DNA of 64,000 nt from assembly GCF_018687715.1 (NCBI RefSeq), contig NC_056762.1, forward strand, positions 22,385,364-22,449,363, written 5' to 3'. The DNA is from Carya illinoinensis. Taxonomy: Eukaryota > Streptophyta > Magnoliopsida > Fagales > Juglandaceae. Under the pieces are notes generated by a model. That model was not told the DNA's origin. It worked only from the letters and a program-made list of their open reading frames with translations, and ran no database searches. The position numbers were made by a program, and so were the translations under genes. Within the stretch, counting starts at the first letter, position 1. Each line of letters begins with the position of its first letter. Of this stretch, positions 13,402-26,000 are shown piece after piece.

Positions 13402-14366
13402 TTGTATGTGGATTACATGCTTATTGTAGGGGCTAGTATTGATGAGATCAATAATCTGAAGAAGTAGATGTTAGAGCACTTTGCAATGAAGGATTTGGGA
13501 GCTGTAAAGCAAATCCTTGGCATGAGAATTGTCAGAGATAGAGTCAGAGGTATGTTGAGACTCTCACGGGCTGAGTATGTGAAAAAGGTACTCAGTAGGT
13601 TCAATATAGACAAGGCCAAACCAGTTGGCACACCCTTGGGCAGTCACTTCAGACTCAGCAAGAATCAGTCACCTAAGTTAGAGGAGGAACAAGATTACAT
13701 GAGTAAGGTTCCTTATGCCTCAGCTATTGGTTCACTTATGTATGCTATGGTTTGCACAAGCTGGATATTGCCCATGTAGTGGTAGTTGTGAGTAGATACA
13801 TGAGTAACCCAGGAAAGCAACATTGGGAAGCAGTGAAATGGATTTTGAGGTACCTAAAGGGCTCCTCAAAAACCTATTTGTGTTTCTCTGGAGAGAGCTT
13901 CGAGGTGCAGGGCTATGTTGATGCTGATCTAGCTGGAGATATTGATAGCAGAAAGAGTACCACGGGCTTTGTTTATACACTTAGTGGTACTGCAGTGTCA
14001 TGGGGTTCTAATGTACAAAAACTAGTTTCTTTGTCTACTACAGAAGTTGAGTATATTGCAGTGTCAGAGGCTACAAAGGAGATAGTATGGCTACAGGGAT
14101 TCTTGGAGGAATTAGGTAAAAAGAATCAGAAAGGCACTCTCTACAGTGATAGTCAGAGTGTCATATTCCTTGCCAAGAATCCAGCATTTAATTCCAGGAC
14201 CAAGCACATTCAGATCATGTATCATTTCATACGATCATTGTTAGATGACGGACAGTTGTTACTTGAGAAGATTTGTGAAAGCAAGAACCCTGCTGATATG
14301 TTGACAAAGGGTGTTACACTTGAGAAACTGAAGTTGTGCGCAACTTCAGTTGATCTTCTAGCATGA
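13402..14366 (+). pseudogene. copia pol 3' half: reverse transcriptase end and RNase H
   Basis: Picks up at the YVDD motif (here YVDYMLIVG). It continues with MKDLGAVKQILGM, SRAEYVKKVL and YASAIGSLMYAMV (13468-13779), then after a frameshift with the RNase H domain (13752-14366): GYVDADLAGDIDSRKSTTGF, LSTTEVEYIAVSEA, and DSQSVIFLAKNPAFNSRTKHI. The ending MLTKGVTLEKLKLC is typical of copia polyproteins. It has a stop near 13466 and others near 13780. Confidence 0.85.
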
Positions 14367-14444
14367 AGACAGGGGCAGTGGGTTGCAGAGGTGGAGGATA
14401 TCATGTTTGAGGAAGACGGTGATACAGCGAGTGTACCAGTCTCC

Positions 14445-14455
14445 AAGTGGGAGAA
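14445..14455 (+). promoter_or_regulatory. Polypurine tract of copia element 1
   Basis: AAGTGGGAGAA lies directly before the 3' LTR and would prime plus-strand DNA synthesis. Confidence 0.75.
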
Positions 14456-14456
14456 T

Positions 14457-14869
14457 TTTTGAGTACTGTGGAGTCTGGTCTACACCGCTCGAGCGGAGGC
14501 ATTGGCCACTTGAGCGAAGTCAGGCAGAGCTGAACGCTCGATGTTAGCTCTACAGTGAGCTCGAGCGGATGCGGGAAGGAAGTTCGCTCGACACGCGCTC
14601 GACACGCCACTTGAGCGAACATGCATTTTAGGGTTTTTCCTGTATTTGACTATATATATGATTATTATATCGTATGGCCGTACTGTAGAAACACTGTGGA
14701 TGTATAGTGATTCATCCATCATTGTAGTTTGATATTCTTCAATAATAAAATCCTCTGCAGCTCCTGTGGACGTAGGCAATTTACCAAACCACATAAATCT
14801 TGTGTTGTGTGTGATTGTTTTTCTTGTTCCATATTCTTTTTCAATTTATTGTCATCGTTTTTCACAACA
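14457..14869 (+). repeat. 3' LTR of copia element 1
   Basis: Same length (413 bp) and sequence type as the 5' LTR, with scattered differences including the first bases (TTTTGAG instead of TGTTAAG). Ends TTCACAACA and is followed by the TTATA target duplication. Confidence 0.93.
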
Positions 14870-15862
14870 TTATATGCCCCTATGTTTGCTATGTTCCAAC
14901 GAAGTTTTGCCCTCCCTATCTTTCTATTAGGCTCTACTGAAGTTGCTTTTGATGCTTATAAAGGATAGCAGATTCGTAACACAGATAATTGTGCAATAAG
15001 AGTAAGGATTGGCTAAGTAGAAGTGGTCATTACTTATGCACGAATGTAGTCTGGTGCAGCTGAAAGCAATCGGCCAAAGAAGGAAAATGAGGAATAGAGT
15101 GTAAGGAGCGTCGTATTCTCTGAACATTGTCCTAGAGACTGCGCTATCTGTCCTAGATTGTTACTGTAAACCAGCCCTATTGTACCTCCGCAGAAGTAAG
15201 CAAGATAATACAGCCAGAAATCCAACCCGCGTACAACGATTCGTGCTGGATGCTCATTCCCGAGCATTGTCAACTGATCCTTGGCTATCGTTCTTTGACA
15301 ACATCCACACCCTAATCTCTCCAACTAATTTTTGGCCCTTGATCCCATTCACAGCTCCATTTTTGCTTGAGTGATGGAATGATCCTTGCCCAACAGAGCC
15401 AATACTACCAGCATGATGGGAAAGAAGCTCTTTATGAATCTCAAGATCGTCTGCATCAACAAGAATGAAGCTAGACCCAGCTTGAAGATCGAAAGAATGA
15501 AAGTAGCGATGAAACCAATCTTTAGCACAGACAACACCAGGGATGCATAAAGGGACCACTAGAAGGGCAATGGCTCCACTAAAAAGGAGACGAGCTGTTG
15601 TTGTATCTGAATTGGAAGTACCAAAGAGAACGTAAATGCTGGTGATGATTGCTAATCAGTTCAGAAACAAGAACAAGAGGGAGTCGCGATGAACTTCCTC
15701 TGGGGAAAGGGGGTCTAGAGAAGGTTGGCTGAGAATTGGAATCAATGATACTATAGAAGTGAGTAGGCGAATGAGGGCATTTAGAAGAAGATATGTAGAA
15801 TCAGAAGATGGGTCAATTGCAGTGGCAGCAAGAGTGTAGAAGGCTGCACTTAGAACATTCAA

Positions 15863-16462
15863 ATCTCATTCCCTGTAAAATTTCCTATGATTTAGCTAAA
15901 AAGTACATTCCCTAAAATTTTTTCCTAAATTTTACTCATATTTTGAAAATCTCCTACATCCTATTCCCTATTATTTTTCTATTCTATTAAAATAATATTT
16001 TTCTATTATTTCTTTATTGCTTTTTTCTCACTTCTATTTACAAGCTTAACTACTCAATATTTTTTCTTATGTTTTGAACTATTACTCTAGTGAATATTTT
16101 AAACAAAAATTTAAATTTTTTTTTGTGGATATGATAATATTTTTAAAATTAATTTTTTTATATTTTTGTAATAAATTAAATTATTTTTGAAATTATTATT
16201 TGAAACTATAATAAATATAAGTATGAGAGAAAGTGTAGATAATTGGAAAATTATTTATTTATATATTAGAATAAAATATTGATAAAAATGATTTAGGAAA
16301 TGAACAGTAGACTCACTGTTTATTCTTTAAACATTTTTTCTAAAATAGGGATCCGGATGTGGGTGGGTATTTTGATCAAAACCCTATAATAAATCTCAAA
16401 TTATGGGAAATCCGATACTTTGGGGCACTGGATGTGAATGCTTTTATGCCGTTGAAACTTAC
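15863..16462. other. AT-rich insertion between exon 2 fragments
   Basis: Homology to NFD4-like exon 2 ends at about 15862, and an AT-rich stretch without a gene follows. At 16438-16462 a short piece, TTATGCCGTTGAAACTTAC, again resembles the next part of exon 2 of the intact copy, where TTATGCCATTGAAGCTTAC is at about 53290-53310. The stretch between is probably a small insertion. Its ends could not be defined. Confidence 0.4.
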
Positions 16463-17639
16463 TGTAAGACCCAAGCTCGCTACACAAGCCAGGCCCATGC
16501 TGAACCCCACACAACGTCGTTTGTTGGTAAGTTTTTTATTCTTTTCATCATGTTTTCTCCACCCGACGGTTAACTCTCTCTCTCCATTCAGTTTTCTTTT
16601 TAGTTTCTCTTCCATAAAATTTTTACCTTTTACCTCACATCTAGATTTCGGTTTCTCCTAGAAGACTTCCCTCTCATGTACTCTCTCACTTCCCCTCTCG
16701 CACTCTCTAATTTTTTTTTTTTTCTGGTGATTTTTCTTCTCTTGTGCAGGTTGCCGAACCATCATGGTAAGCATTTTTTTTCCTCCTCCTAGTTTCACTT
16801 TTCTCTTGTACCTCTTTCCTTTGGTTTCAGATACCCCATGATTTCACTCTCCTATGAAACTTTTTCAGAGTAATTTTGATTCTAGATGTGAAATTCATGG
16901 TTTCTCATCAATTGTAGATTTTTTTTTTCCTTCTTGGTGATTTGTTTTTAGGTGTTGCAAATTTCAGATATAGACTATTGAAAAGTGTGTTAAAATGCTA
17001 TGATTTTCACGTCCATGTGATTTTTCTTTTAATATCTTTCTCATAGTACCGAAAATCATTTCTTAGGCTTAAAGTCTAAATCCTCAAATCTCAAAGTTTT
17101 AATTTTTGGAGTTGCCATGACCCTCTCAATAGTAAGTTTTGTTCTCTATTGAATAATTTTTTTTTTTTTTACATGCGGTATGTGATAGCAAACCTTTGTT
17201 TCACTGAGTACGGGTGGAAGATGCTGATTAAAATTAAGAAGTTTGGGACAGTTTTGTGAAGTTGGGAATGAAGGGAAGTTTGTGGTGTATTGCTGATTTG
17301 GTTGAGTTGTTGGTAGTTATCTTGAGTTTTAGGCTGCTGTTTTGGGGTCGATATATTGATTATTTAAGTTTCTTTTACATTGGTTTTGGTAGTTAAACAT
17401 TTGTATTGCTAGTTATTAATACCTAGTATATATTTTATGAATAAGTGACGAGACTTTTAATGGTCGATTTCAAGACTTAGATAATACACTACGGGAGATA
17501 GGAAAGCGGGGTTCCTATGCTAGATTTGCATAAAAAGGAAGAAATTAATTGAGGTTGGTTTGTAAAATGTGCATTATTATGTTTTTAAAAGAAAATGTGA
17601 AAACAACCTCAATATATGTGTTTTGCATTTACTCATGAA
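16463..17639 (+). repeat. 5' LTR, left part, of the old gypsy element
   Basis: From TGTAAGACCC to the hAT insertion point. Its last 200 bases align loosely with 48590-48740 in the LTR fragment downstream, including the TATGCTAGA..TTGCATAAAA block. The last eight bases, CTCATGAA (17632-17639), are the hAT target duplication. Confidence 0.75.
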
Positions 17640-17806
17640 TAGGGCTGAGCACAGATTCAACCGGAGTCGGATTTGGCCTCCTCCGACTCCGACTCCGACT
17701 TTGTCGGAGGCCGAATCCGACCTCCGATTCCGACTCCACTTACACCTCACTCCGCTCCGACTCCGACTCCGACAAGTCGGAGTCGGAGTCGGAGCGGAGT
17801 CGGAGT
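17640..17806. repeat. hAT 1 left terminal inverted repeat and subterminal repeats
   Basis: TAGGGCTGAGCA is followed by many TCCGAC/GTCGGA hexamer-like repeats in both orientations (about 17660-17806). Subterminal motif clusters are where hAT transposases bind in studied elements. Here that role is inferred from position and density. Confidence 0.85.
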
Positions 17807-18253
17807 TGGGCTTTTTTATTGGGCTTTTTTTTAAACTTTTTTTTTTACCCAATTAACATTTCAATTTTACAATTTGTAACTCTAATCGGATTTGGGGTTC
17901 TATATCAATTTTTTTTAAAAATATAATTTGAGATTTCTAATTTATTTAACCAAAATCATCACATTAGAAAATAAAACTAAATTCAAAATCTATCACTACA
18001 AAAAATAAAACTAAATTCAAATGTGCAATCAAAATTAAAAACTAAATTAAAACTAAATACACACATTAAAATTACATAACCAAAATTAAAACCTAAAATT
18101 AAAAATACATAACCAAAGGTCCAAAAAATGTCATTTTTCAACTTGTGCCTAAAAAAAAAAACAAAAAAAAAAATTAGTAAAGAAATAAGATACCATATAA
18201 ATTTAAAAAAATAAAGAAAGCAAAATTGAAATAAGATACCAGAAACAAGATTG

Positions 18254-20557
18254 TCAATCCTCTTCACGAAATATGCTGGCCATAGAATTGGCTAATTCTG
18301 CATTAAGATGTTAAAGTATAGGAAATTATTATTACAAAATGTTAAAATCAACTCATATAACAACTCAAAAAAAATCTCTAAATACATTACCTGAGTATAG
18401 CTTATAGCTTTCTGCATCATCAATGGCTTCAGAATAATTTTGACTCAAGCATATGGGAGTAGATTTCAACCAATTTTGCGAGCACACGAGAGCTTCTACA
18501 GTTCTAGGAGCCAAAGAGCTCCTAAACGGATCCAGGACACGGCCTCCTGTGCTAAATGCTGACTCAGATGCAACGGTGGTGATAGGAATAGCCAAGATAT
18601 CTCTTGCCATTAGAGCAAGAACTGGATACTTGGTGGAGTTGACTTTCCACCAAATTAAAATATCGAAACTCCCCGTAGGAATCTCAATGTTCTCCAACAA
18701 ATACCGTTCTAACTCCGACTTACAATCCATCAAGGATGTTGTATGCTCTTTATGGAACTCCCTCAAAAAATCCAAGGGATCATAGTCTGTAACTGTACTA
18801 CTACTCCCCATTGATGCACTAGCTTCACCGCTTTGAGTTTTGTTAGCACCAATTACACACCCACCACCAAACTCTACATATGCCTCATACAAATATTTCA
18901 TATCCCTCTTGAGGAGTGCAACAAATTCCTCACCCTTCTCCTCACCCAATGTTTTCTTGAACCAATATGCTTGAGTAACCAATTTGAACCGTGGATCAAG
19001 AATAGCAGCAATAAACAACAACCGATTTATTTTTTCAAGATCACCCCAATATTTATTATACTTTGTCTTCATTCTGAAAGCCATTGAACTCAAACGTCGA
19101 TTACTATTGTCACAAAAATTATTCAAGTGTTTATGAATGGCAATAAGCTCTTGGACATAATTATTTGATGTGACATATAGTGTACAATAAATGCGCAATG
19201 TAACACCATAAAATATTCGAAGAAACTTCGAAAAGTTTCTTATGGTCTCCCAATCATCCGGCCCAGGAGCTCCTAGACCCTTTCTTCCATGTCCATCCTC
19301 AGACAAATAAACTCGTGAGTAGGGATCTTCATCAAGCAAAAGTTGGAAGGCTTTTTGATACTTCTCAGCCATGTCCAACATAAGAAAAGTTGAATTCCAT
19401 CTAGTAGGCACGTCAAGAGTCAAAAAACTAGAGCATTGAACTTTTGATCTATCAACACAAGACTTGAAAGTGGCAAGTCTTTGGGGAGAAGACTTCACAT
19501 ACTTAATCAAAATTTGGACCCTTACAATTGAATCATCAACATCTTTCAAACCTTCACTCACAATAAGGTTTAAAATGTGTGCCGTACACCTCATGTGAAT
19601 AAACTCGTGATTTGCTATACAATCCACACTTCCTATTTCCCTTGTTCTCAACCAATCAATAGCAGAGTCGTTAGAGGTAGCATTATCCACTGTAGTTGTG
19701 AGGATTTTGTCAATGCCCCAATCAAGCATACACTCCTCCAACTCCCTCTCAATCGTTGCCCCCTTATGGTCGCTAATCCGAACAAATGAAATGATCCGCT
19801 TATGCAACTTCCAATTATTATCAATGAAGTGAGCAGTCACACACATATAATTAATATTTTGGATAGAAATCCAAGTATCGGTGGTCAGGCGTACTCTTTG
19901 TTTGGTGGTCAAAAACATTTTCTTCAAGCTATCCTTCTCTCTCAAAAATACCCTTATGCAGTCACGCATTACGGTAAATCGAGAAGGAATAGGAAACCTT
20001 GGATCAAGGGCTTTAACAAATTTCCGAAACCCTTCTCCCTCAACACATCTAAATGGTAACTCATCCACTATCACTATCCTAGCAAGGGCAGCTCGGATTT
20101 TTTTCTCATTATATTTGGCCATCCCTAAGGTCTTCTCCCCTTCCCCTCCTTCACTTCTTGCTTCTGGGACCAAGAATGTTTGACTCTTATCCAATTTACT
20201 CTTACGGTTTTTGGGGCAAAGTTGGATGTGTATTTTCATGGCCGAAGTGCCTTGCCTTTTGGGATGGCATTTCCATTGCCTATGACAATGATTACAAGTA
20301 GCTATAGGCTCTTCGGGATCACAATCGGGCACTCTTGTGAAGTGGGACCATACCTCAGACCTATTCTTAATATTTCTACTACCAAGTGGAGGGCGAGGGG
20401 TAGAATGAAAGGCACTAGGAGTACCTACCAAAGAGCCTATTGGTCTGCTAGACTCATCAACTATTGGACTGGAAATATCAATCGGTTGTTCTGGGGCTGG
20501 AATGCAGAGACAAGATGCACCTGTGGATGTAGGAGTGTTTGTGCCTTCCATATCCAT
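18254..20557 (-). CDS. hAT transposase with BED zinc finger (RICESLEEPER/DAYSLEEPER-like)
   Basis: ATG at 20557. A long first exon (20557-18391) and a predicted 44-bp last exon (18297-18254) are joined by GT-AG splicing, giving about 736 residues. Unspliced, the frame ends at 18365 with 730 residues. The BED finger at about residues 66-115 has C88, C91, H110 and C114. The RNase H-like core holds TDTWIS and VDNATSND acidic motifs. The C-terminal dimerisation region (about 630-700) has ARDILAIPITTVASESAFS and GGRVLDPFRSSL. No stop or frameshift is seen, so it may be active. It would bind the element ends and cut and paste it in the nucleus. The gypsy insertion lies 240 bp upstream of the ATG and could affect expression. 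Confidence 0.9.
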
Positions 20558-20702
20558 TATTTAATAACTAGAACTGTAGAACACAACAAATAAGATAAAC
20601 ATAAACAAAATAAATTCATGAACTAATGTAAAGATTACTCAAGTAACTTATATGATATACATATATAGTAGTAATGACAAAAAATGTCCTATGAATCTAT
20701 AA

Positions 20703-20804
20703 ATGTGGTTGCATCGCTCGACCCTCGCTCAAGCGAACTCAGCAGAGTGTGCCGCTCGACCCTCGCTCGACACTTCGCTCGAGTGAACTCAGACAGATTG
20801 TGCC
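20703..20804. repeat. 51-bp tandem repeat array, left part (inside hAT 1)
   Basis: About two units of the GCTCGACCCTCGCTCGACAC repeat, continuing at 30102 beyond the gypsy insertion. The last five bases, GTGCC, are the gypsy target duplication. Confidence 0.9.
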
Positions 20805-22901
20805 TGTGACGCCCCCAAATCCCCACGCACGGACACGGGAAAATCGAGACGTCCGGATGATGACATCCCGGGTCACCACCCTAACAACGTGTGCCAAGTG
20901 TGTGCAAAAGCAACAATGTGCACGAGAAAAACGCAGCGAAAAGCAAGTCAATAACTAAGTACTAGAATTTTTCTTGTTTAATACAAAGCTATTCCAAAAC
21001 GTACATAAATAAAATATTACAAAACACGCATATAATATAATATCAAATACAAAGCATAACATCAGCAACCCGGCGGAGCCGCATCCTCAGGCTCAGCCTC
21101 CTCCTCTTCATCTTCGAACTCTGCACCAAAAGCTAGGGAACCAAAAATGGTACCGCAGGTAAGTAAAACCCAAACACCACCAGATAAAAACACATAGAAC
21201 TCAAGCAACATGGATGCAAGAAAAGCCAATGCACATGTCCCGCAAAACCACATTTTTACCACGCACGCCAAAAACTCATTTGGCCCATAAAAACATATCC
21301 TCAAAACCAAGCCTTGCCATTATCCCAGATAATGGCCCAAACCACCATTTTCCCAGAAAATGGCCCACATCCGAAAACCATAAAAACGATCCAATTATGC
21401 ATGCACCATGATCTCCCCTAGAGATCATCCGCACACCCTGGCTCTGTGCCACACTGCAGGTAACGACTACGCATGTGACACCTAGACGAGCGATGCCTAG
21501 ACTCGCGCCCAGCGCATACCTGGCCAGGCCATCCTCTAGCCCTCGCCAGCGAAGGGCCACAGAGTCGGTGAGTAGAGCGATGCCCAGACTCGCGCCCAGC
21601 GCGTACCTGGCTTGGCCATCCTCTAGCCCCGCTCCCGTCGTCTCCTAGCGACAACTCAGGGGACGTCACTCAGTATTATCCACTCCCGAGTGACCATAGG
21701 AGCTCCACCGAGATAATAACCCATCCCGGCTTGGGCTCGTGAGACACACGCACCCGAAAACCCATTCACGCCAACAAAACAGGATTTCTCAAATAAAATA
21801 AAATACACGTGCATGCACCATGCAAATGCAATTATCAATGCACAAAACAAACAACCAACCATAATACAATAAATCAAGCAACTCCGTCCTCCATCCATCC
21901 GACCCCCGAACTCCTCGGACTCAGTCCGAAATCAACCAACTAGCAGATAAAATAAATTGAATGAGTGATATATATTTAAATCTGAAAATAGGGTTTGGAA
22001 AATACTTACAGCGCTATACGGTAATTTTAGAAAACACCCGGGCCGTGGGTTACAGTGAAAAATCACTGTGGCCGTGGGTTATGAAATACCCACTTTTGAA
22101 CGGGGACAAACCAGGGCTTGGGATCGATAGGGAATGGTCTAGGGATGATTGTGAAGCTATTGGAAGTGGTGGTTGGCCGTGGGTGACGGCAAAAACGCCG
22201 GAGAGAGACCGGATTTCCCAAAAAGGAAAGCTAGCTCGTGGGAGCTGTTCCGGTGGTCGTTGGAGGCCGAAAATAGGTGGGTTAGGACGGCAAGGGACCG
22301 GTGATGAAGTGGTGAAGAAATGGTGGCCGGACGTGGAGCGACGGCGGCGGATCGAGCCAAAAACCGTGCAGTCTTTAAAGGGGTTTTCCAGCCAAACGGC
22401 CGGCCGGATGGGGCTGGAAATCGGTGGTGAGGTGCGCCAGAGGGAGGGGAGTCGGCCGGTGGGGGCGGTGTGCTGCACGGTGGCCGGACGGCGGCGGTTC
22501 GAGGGCGGGAAGGAGTTCCGGCGTGGAGAGGAGGAGAGAGAGAGGGACGGTGTCGACGCGGGGAAAGGGGAAGAAAAAAAAGAAAAGAAAGAAAAAAGAG
22601 AAAAAGAAAGAAAAAGAAAGAAGAAAAAGAGAAAAAGGAAAAAGAAAAAAGGAAAAAAGGAAAAGAGGTGTAGGGAAAGAAGATGAGGTCCAATCCTCAT
22701 TCCGGGAAAACAAAAGTAGACCGCCGCAACGACATTTAAAAACCGTAAAAAGGAAAAAAAATTAAAAGAAATAAAACACAACATCAATTAAGTAAAAAAA
22801 CCAATTTTAAAACGCAATAAATTAAAATAACTAAACTAATATATTAATTAAAATAAAAACAACCATTTCAGTGAAAATACACGCGAAAGCGGGTCATCAC
22901 A
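20805..22901 (-). repeat. 3' LTR of the nested gypsy element
   Basis: 2097 bp, TG...CA ends. Includes a roughly 90-bp tandem duplication (CGATGCC..GCGCCCAGCGC units, about 21490-21630) and A/G-rich tracts. A short frame ending in the acidic DEEEEAEPEDAAPPGC stretch (21310-21062) has a counterpart in the LTR at 1460. Confidence 0.95.
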
Positions 22902-22914
22902 TCCTCCCCCCCTT
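22902..22914 (-). promoter_or_regulatory. Polypurine tract of the nested gypsy element
   Basis: On the minus strand AAGGGGGGGAGGA directly precedes the 3' LTR. This is the expected primer site for plus-strand DNA synthesis. Confidence 0.85.
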
Positions 22915-23018
22915 AAAACAAATTTCGTCCTCGAAATTTGCAAGATCAACCACCAACTTAAGAAGTCACATAAAAACACACAAACCATCTGTGACCAAGA
23001 TTAGGATACATACCTTCA

Positions 23019-26000
23019 TTATTCAAACAAGTACGGGTACTGCTCCCTTATGTCCGCTGCTCGCTCCCAAGAGAAGTCTTGTGCTAACGGATCTCCCCAA
23101 GCCACTTTAACCAAAGGTATCGCCTTGGACCTCAACTGTTGCTCCTTCCAATCCATGATCTGCGACGGAACAACTTCATAAGTGAGATCCGGTTGCAACT
23201 GAATACCCTCTGGGTCGACGAAGCGTGGCTCTTGCTGTCCAAAGCTCTTCTTCAGGGATGATACGTGGAAGACATCATGAACATCCCCAAAATATCCTGG
23301 CAAAGCAACTCTATAGGCGACGGACCCTACCTTCTCCAGAATCTGAAAAGGGCCGACATACCTCGGATCTAGCTTCCTCTTCTTACCAAAACGTTTAACA
23401 CCTCTCATGGGAGAGACTTTAAGGTAAACCCAATCACCAACTTCAAAAGATAACTCTCTCCTCCTGGTATCAGCGTAACTTTTCTGGCGACTCTGAGCTG
23501 CCGCCATTTTATCTCTGATGATCCGGACTTGGCTTTGCATCTCTTGAATTATTTCGGGTCCAATTATCCTACTCTCCCCGACTTCATCCCAACACAAGGG
23601 CGACCTGCACTTTCTCCCATAAAGAGCTTCATAGGGAGCCATCTGAATGGTCGCATGGAAGCTGTTATTATAAGCAAACTCGATGAGCGGCAATTGGTTT
23701 TCCCAACTCCCTTGAAATTCCATGACACATGCTCGCAACATGTCTTCAAGGGTCTGAATGGTGCGCTCTGACTGGCCGTCTGTCTACGAGTGATATGCAG
23801 TACTGAACTTCAACTTAGTACCCAAAGCTGCCTGCAAACTCTTCCAGAACTGCGACGTGAACCTCGGGTCTCGATCCGACATTAAACTCTTTGGTATGCC
23901 GTGTAGCCGCACTATCTCCTTGACATACAAGCGGGTCAACTTACCCAAAGAGTCGGTGTTATTAACAGGCAGAAAATGAGCACTTTTCGTTAATCGGTCA
24001 ACAATCACCCAAACAGAATTTTTTCCACTAGGCGTTCTCGGCAAACCCACTACAAAGTCCATTGTGATGTCATCCCATTTCCACTCGGGAATAGGGAGGG
24101 GTTGGAGCATACCTGCAGGTCTTTGATGCTCGGCCTTCACTTGACGGCATGTGTGGCATTTCTCAACATACAAGGCAATATCCTTCTTCATTCCATCCCA
24201 CCAGTAACTTTTCTTCAAGTCCCGATACATCTTTGTACTGTCGGGATGAACTGAATAAGGGGCCGCAAGAGCTTCTGCCATGATCCGTTCTTTGAATTCT
24301 GAGTCTTTAGGGACCACTCTGTGATCTCGGAACCGAAGTATCCCATCGTTATCCATGCTATAATGCAACGGCCCTCGAGATTTTCTGACTCTTTTCCTGA
24401 TGTTCAGCAGCTTCGGATCCTTCCTTTAGAGAGTCTTCAATTCTTCAAAATCAGTTACCCGAATATCAAGAACTAAAGATAATATCTCTTCTTGCTGCGA
24501 ACTCTCTATAAGGAGCCTTCTCATCCCACAAAGCAACGAATCCAATTCTGACGGCTCGACTTCATCCTCCAAGTGTGACTTCCGGCTCAAAGCATCAGTA
24601 ACTATGTTAGCCTTCCCCGGATGGTACTTGATCTTACACTGATAGTCACTGATTAGCTCCAGCCATCGCCTCTGCCTCATATTCAGATTTTTCTGGGAAA
24701 ACAAATGCTTCAAGCTCTTGTGATCAGTAAATACCTCGCAAGCTTCCCCATACAAGAAGTGCCGCCAGATCTTGAGAGCAAAAACAATCGCAGCCAATTC
24801 TAGATTGTGCGTCGAATAATTCTTCTCATGGTCCTTTAGCTGACGAGATGCATAGGCAACAACCTGTCCTTCCTGCATAAGGACACAACCCAAACCAAAC
24901 TTAGACGCATCACTGAAGACTACGAATGGCTTATGCGGTTCTGGGAGGGTTAACACTGGTGCCGTCGTCAACCTGTTCTTTAATTCTTGGAAGCTTCTCT
25001 CACATTTATCTGACCAAACAAATTCTATATTCATCCGAGTCAAAGCTGTAAGAGGTCCGGATAGGCGAGCAAAACCCTCTACAAATCTTCGGTAGTACCC
25101 GGCGAGCCCCAAGAAACTCCGGATCTCGCGCACTGTAGTCGGGCACTGCCATGACAAAATGGCTTCTACCTTACTAGGATCAACAGCCACTCCGTCTCGG
25201 GAAATTACATGCCCAAGAAATTTAACTTCTTCCAACCAGAATTCACACTTGCTGAGCTTGGCGTACAACTAGTGTTCTCTCAATTTTCCAAGTACCAGAC
25301 GAAGATGATACACATGCTCTTCAACATCTCGGGAATAAATCAGAATATCATCAATAAATACTACCACAAAGGAATCCAGATAAGGTCGAAACACTCGATT
25401 CATTAAATCCATGAAAGCAGCAGGGGCATTAGCTAACCCAAACGGCATCACCTTAAATTCATAATGCCCATACCTCGACCTGAAGGCAGTTTTAGGCACA
25501 TCCTTGTCTCTGATTCTCAGCTGATAGTATCCCGACCTCAAATCAATTTTAGAGAACACAGCTGCTCCTTGAAGCTGATCAAATAAATCATCTATCCGCG
25601 GAAGAGGATATTTGTTTTTGATGGTCACCTTGTTCAATTCCCGATAATCAATGCACATACGGAGGGTTTCATCTTTCTTTTTAACAAATAAAACTGGTGC
25701 ACCCCACGGTGACGTACTAGGCTGAATAAATCCCTTCTCTACCAGCTCTTGCAGCTGAGTCTTCAACTCTTTTAATTCAGCCGGTGCCATGCGATAAGGA
25801 GGTTTATGCACAGGAGCCGCTCCAGGTTCCAAGTCTATAACAAACTCCATTTTCCGAACAGGGGGTAGTCCGGGCAAGTCATCCACAAACACATCGGGGA
25901 ATTCTTCCACAACTGGAATGTCTGCCAACGACTTCTCCTCAGACGGCGTGGACACCATCTGAACCAAGAATGCATCCACTCCCCATGCAATCTCTCTTCT

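Larger units (their letters stand above)
7768..14869 (+). mobile_element. Ty1/copia retrotransposon in intron 2 of the NFD4-like pseudogene
   Basis: Two 413-bp LTRs (7768-8180, 14457-14869) bound an internal region with gag, protease, integrase, reverse transcriptase and RNase H in copia order. The 5-bp target duplication TTATA is at 7763-7767 and 14870-14874. The paralogous intron near 52300 (acttatatcccc) shows the empty site. The internal region is about 6.3 kb, of which 2.24 kb is a nested gypsy solo LTR. Many stops make it defective. Several look like C-to-T changes: CGA to TGA in gag, and CAG-type to TAG after the protease region. Confidence 0.95.
7173..15862 (-). pseudogene. NFD4-like nodulin/MFS transporter pseudogene (exons 2 and 3)
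   Basis: Two blocks match the intact gene at 51715-56020: exon 3 (7173-7623) and most of exon 2 (15038-15862). Intron 2 is interrupted by the copia element at 7768-14869. Lesions: TGG to TGA at 7599-7601 near the start of exon 3; a 2-bp deletion near 15312 that shifts the frame in exon 2; a TGA in the LNL motif near 15656; and loss of the intron 2 donor, where the intact copy's GTAAGT is ATAAGT (15036-15037). Homology stops at about 15862, and exon 1 is absent nearby. The gene cannot make the 12-helix membrane protein. A possible further piece of exon 2 lies at 16438-16462 and a probable intron 1 piece at 46822-47782. Confidence 0.9.

Noticed and set aside
17983..18267. 94-codon minus-strand frame rich in Phe and Ile
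   Set aside because: Composition reflects AT-rich non-coding hAT sequence; it only overlaps the proposed last exon in part and in another frame.
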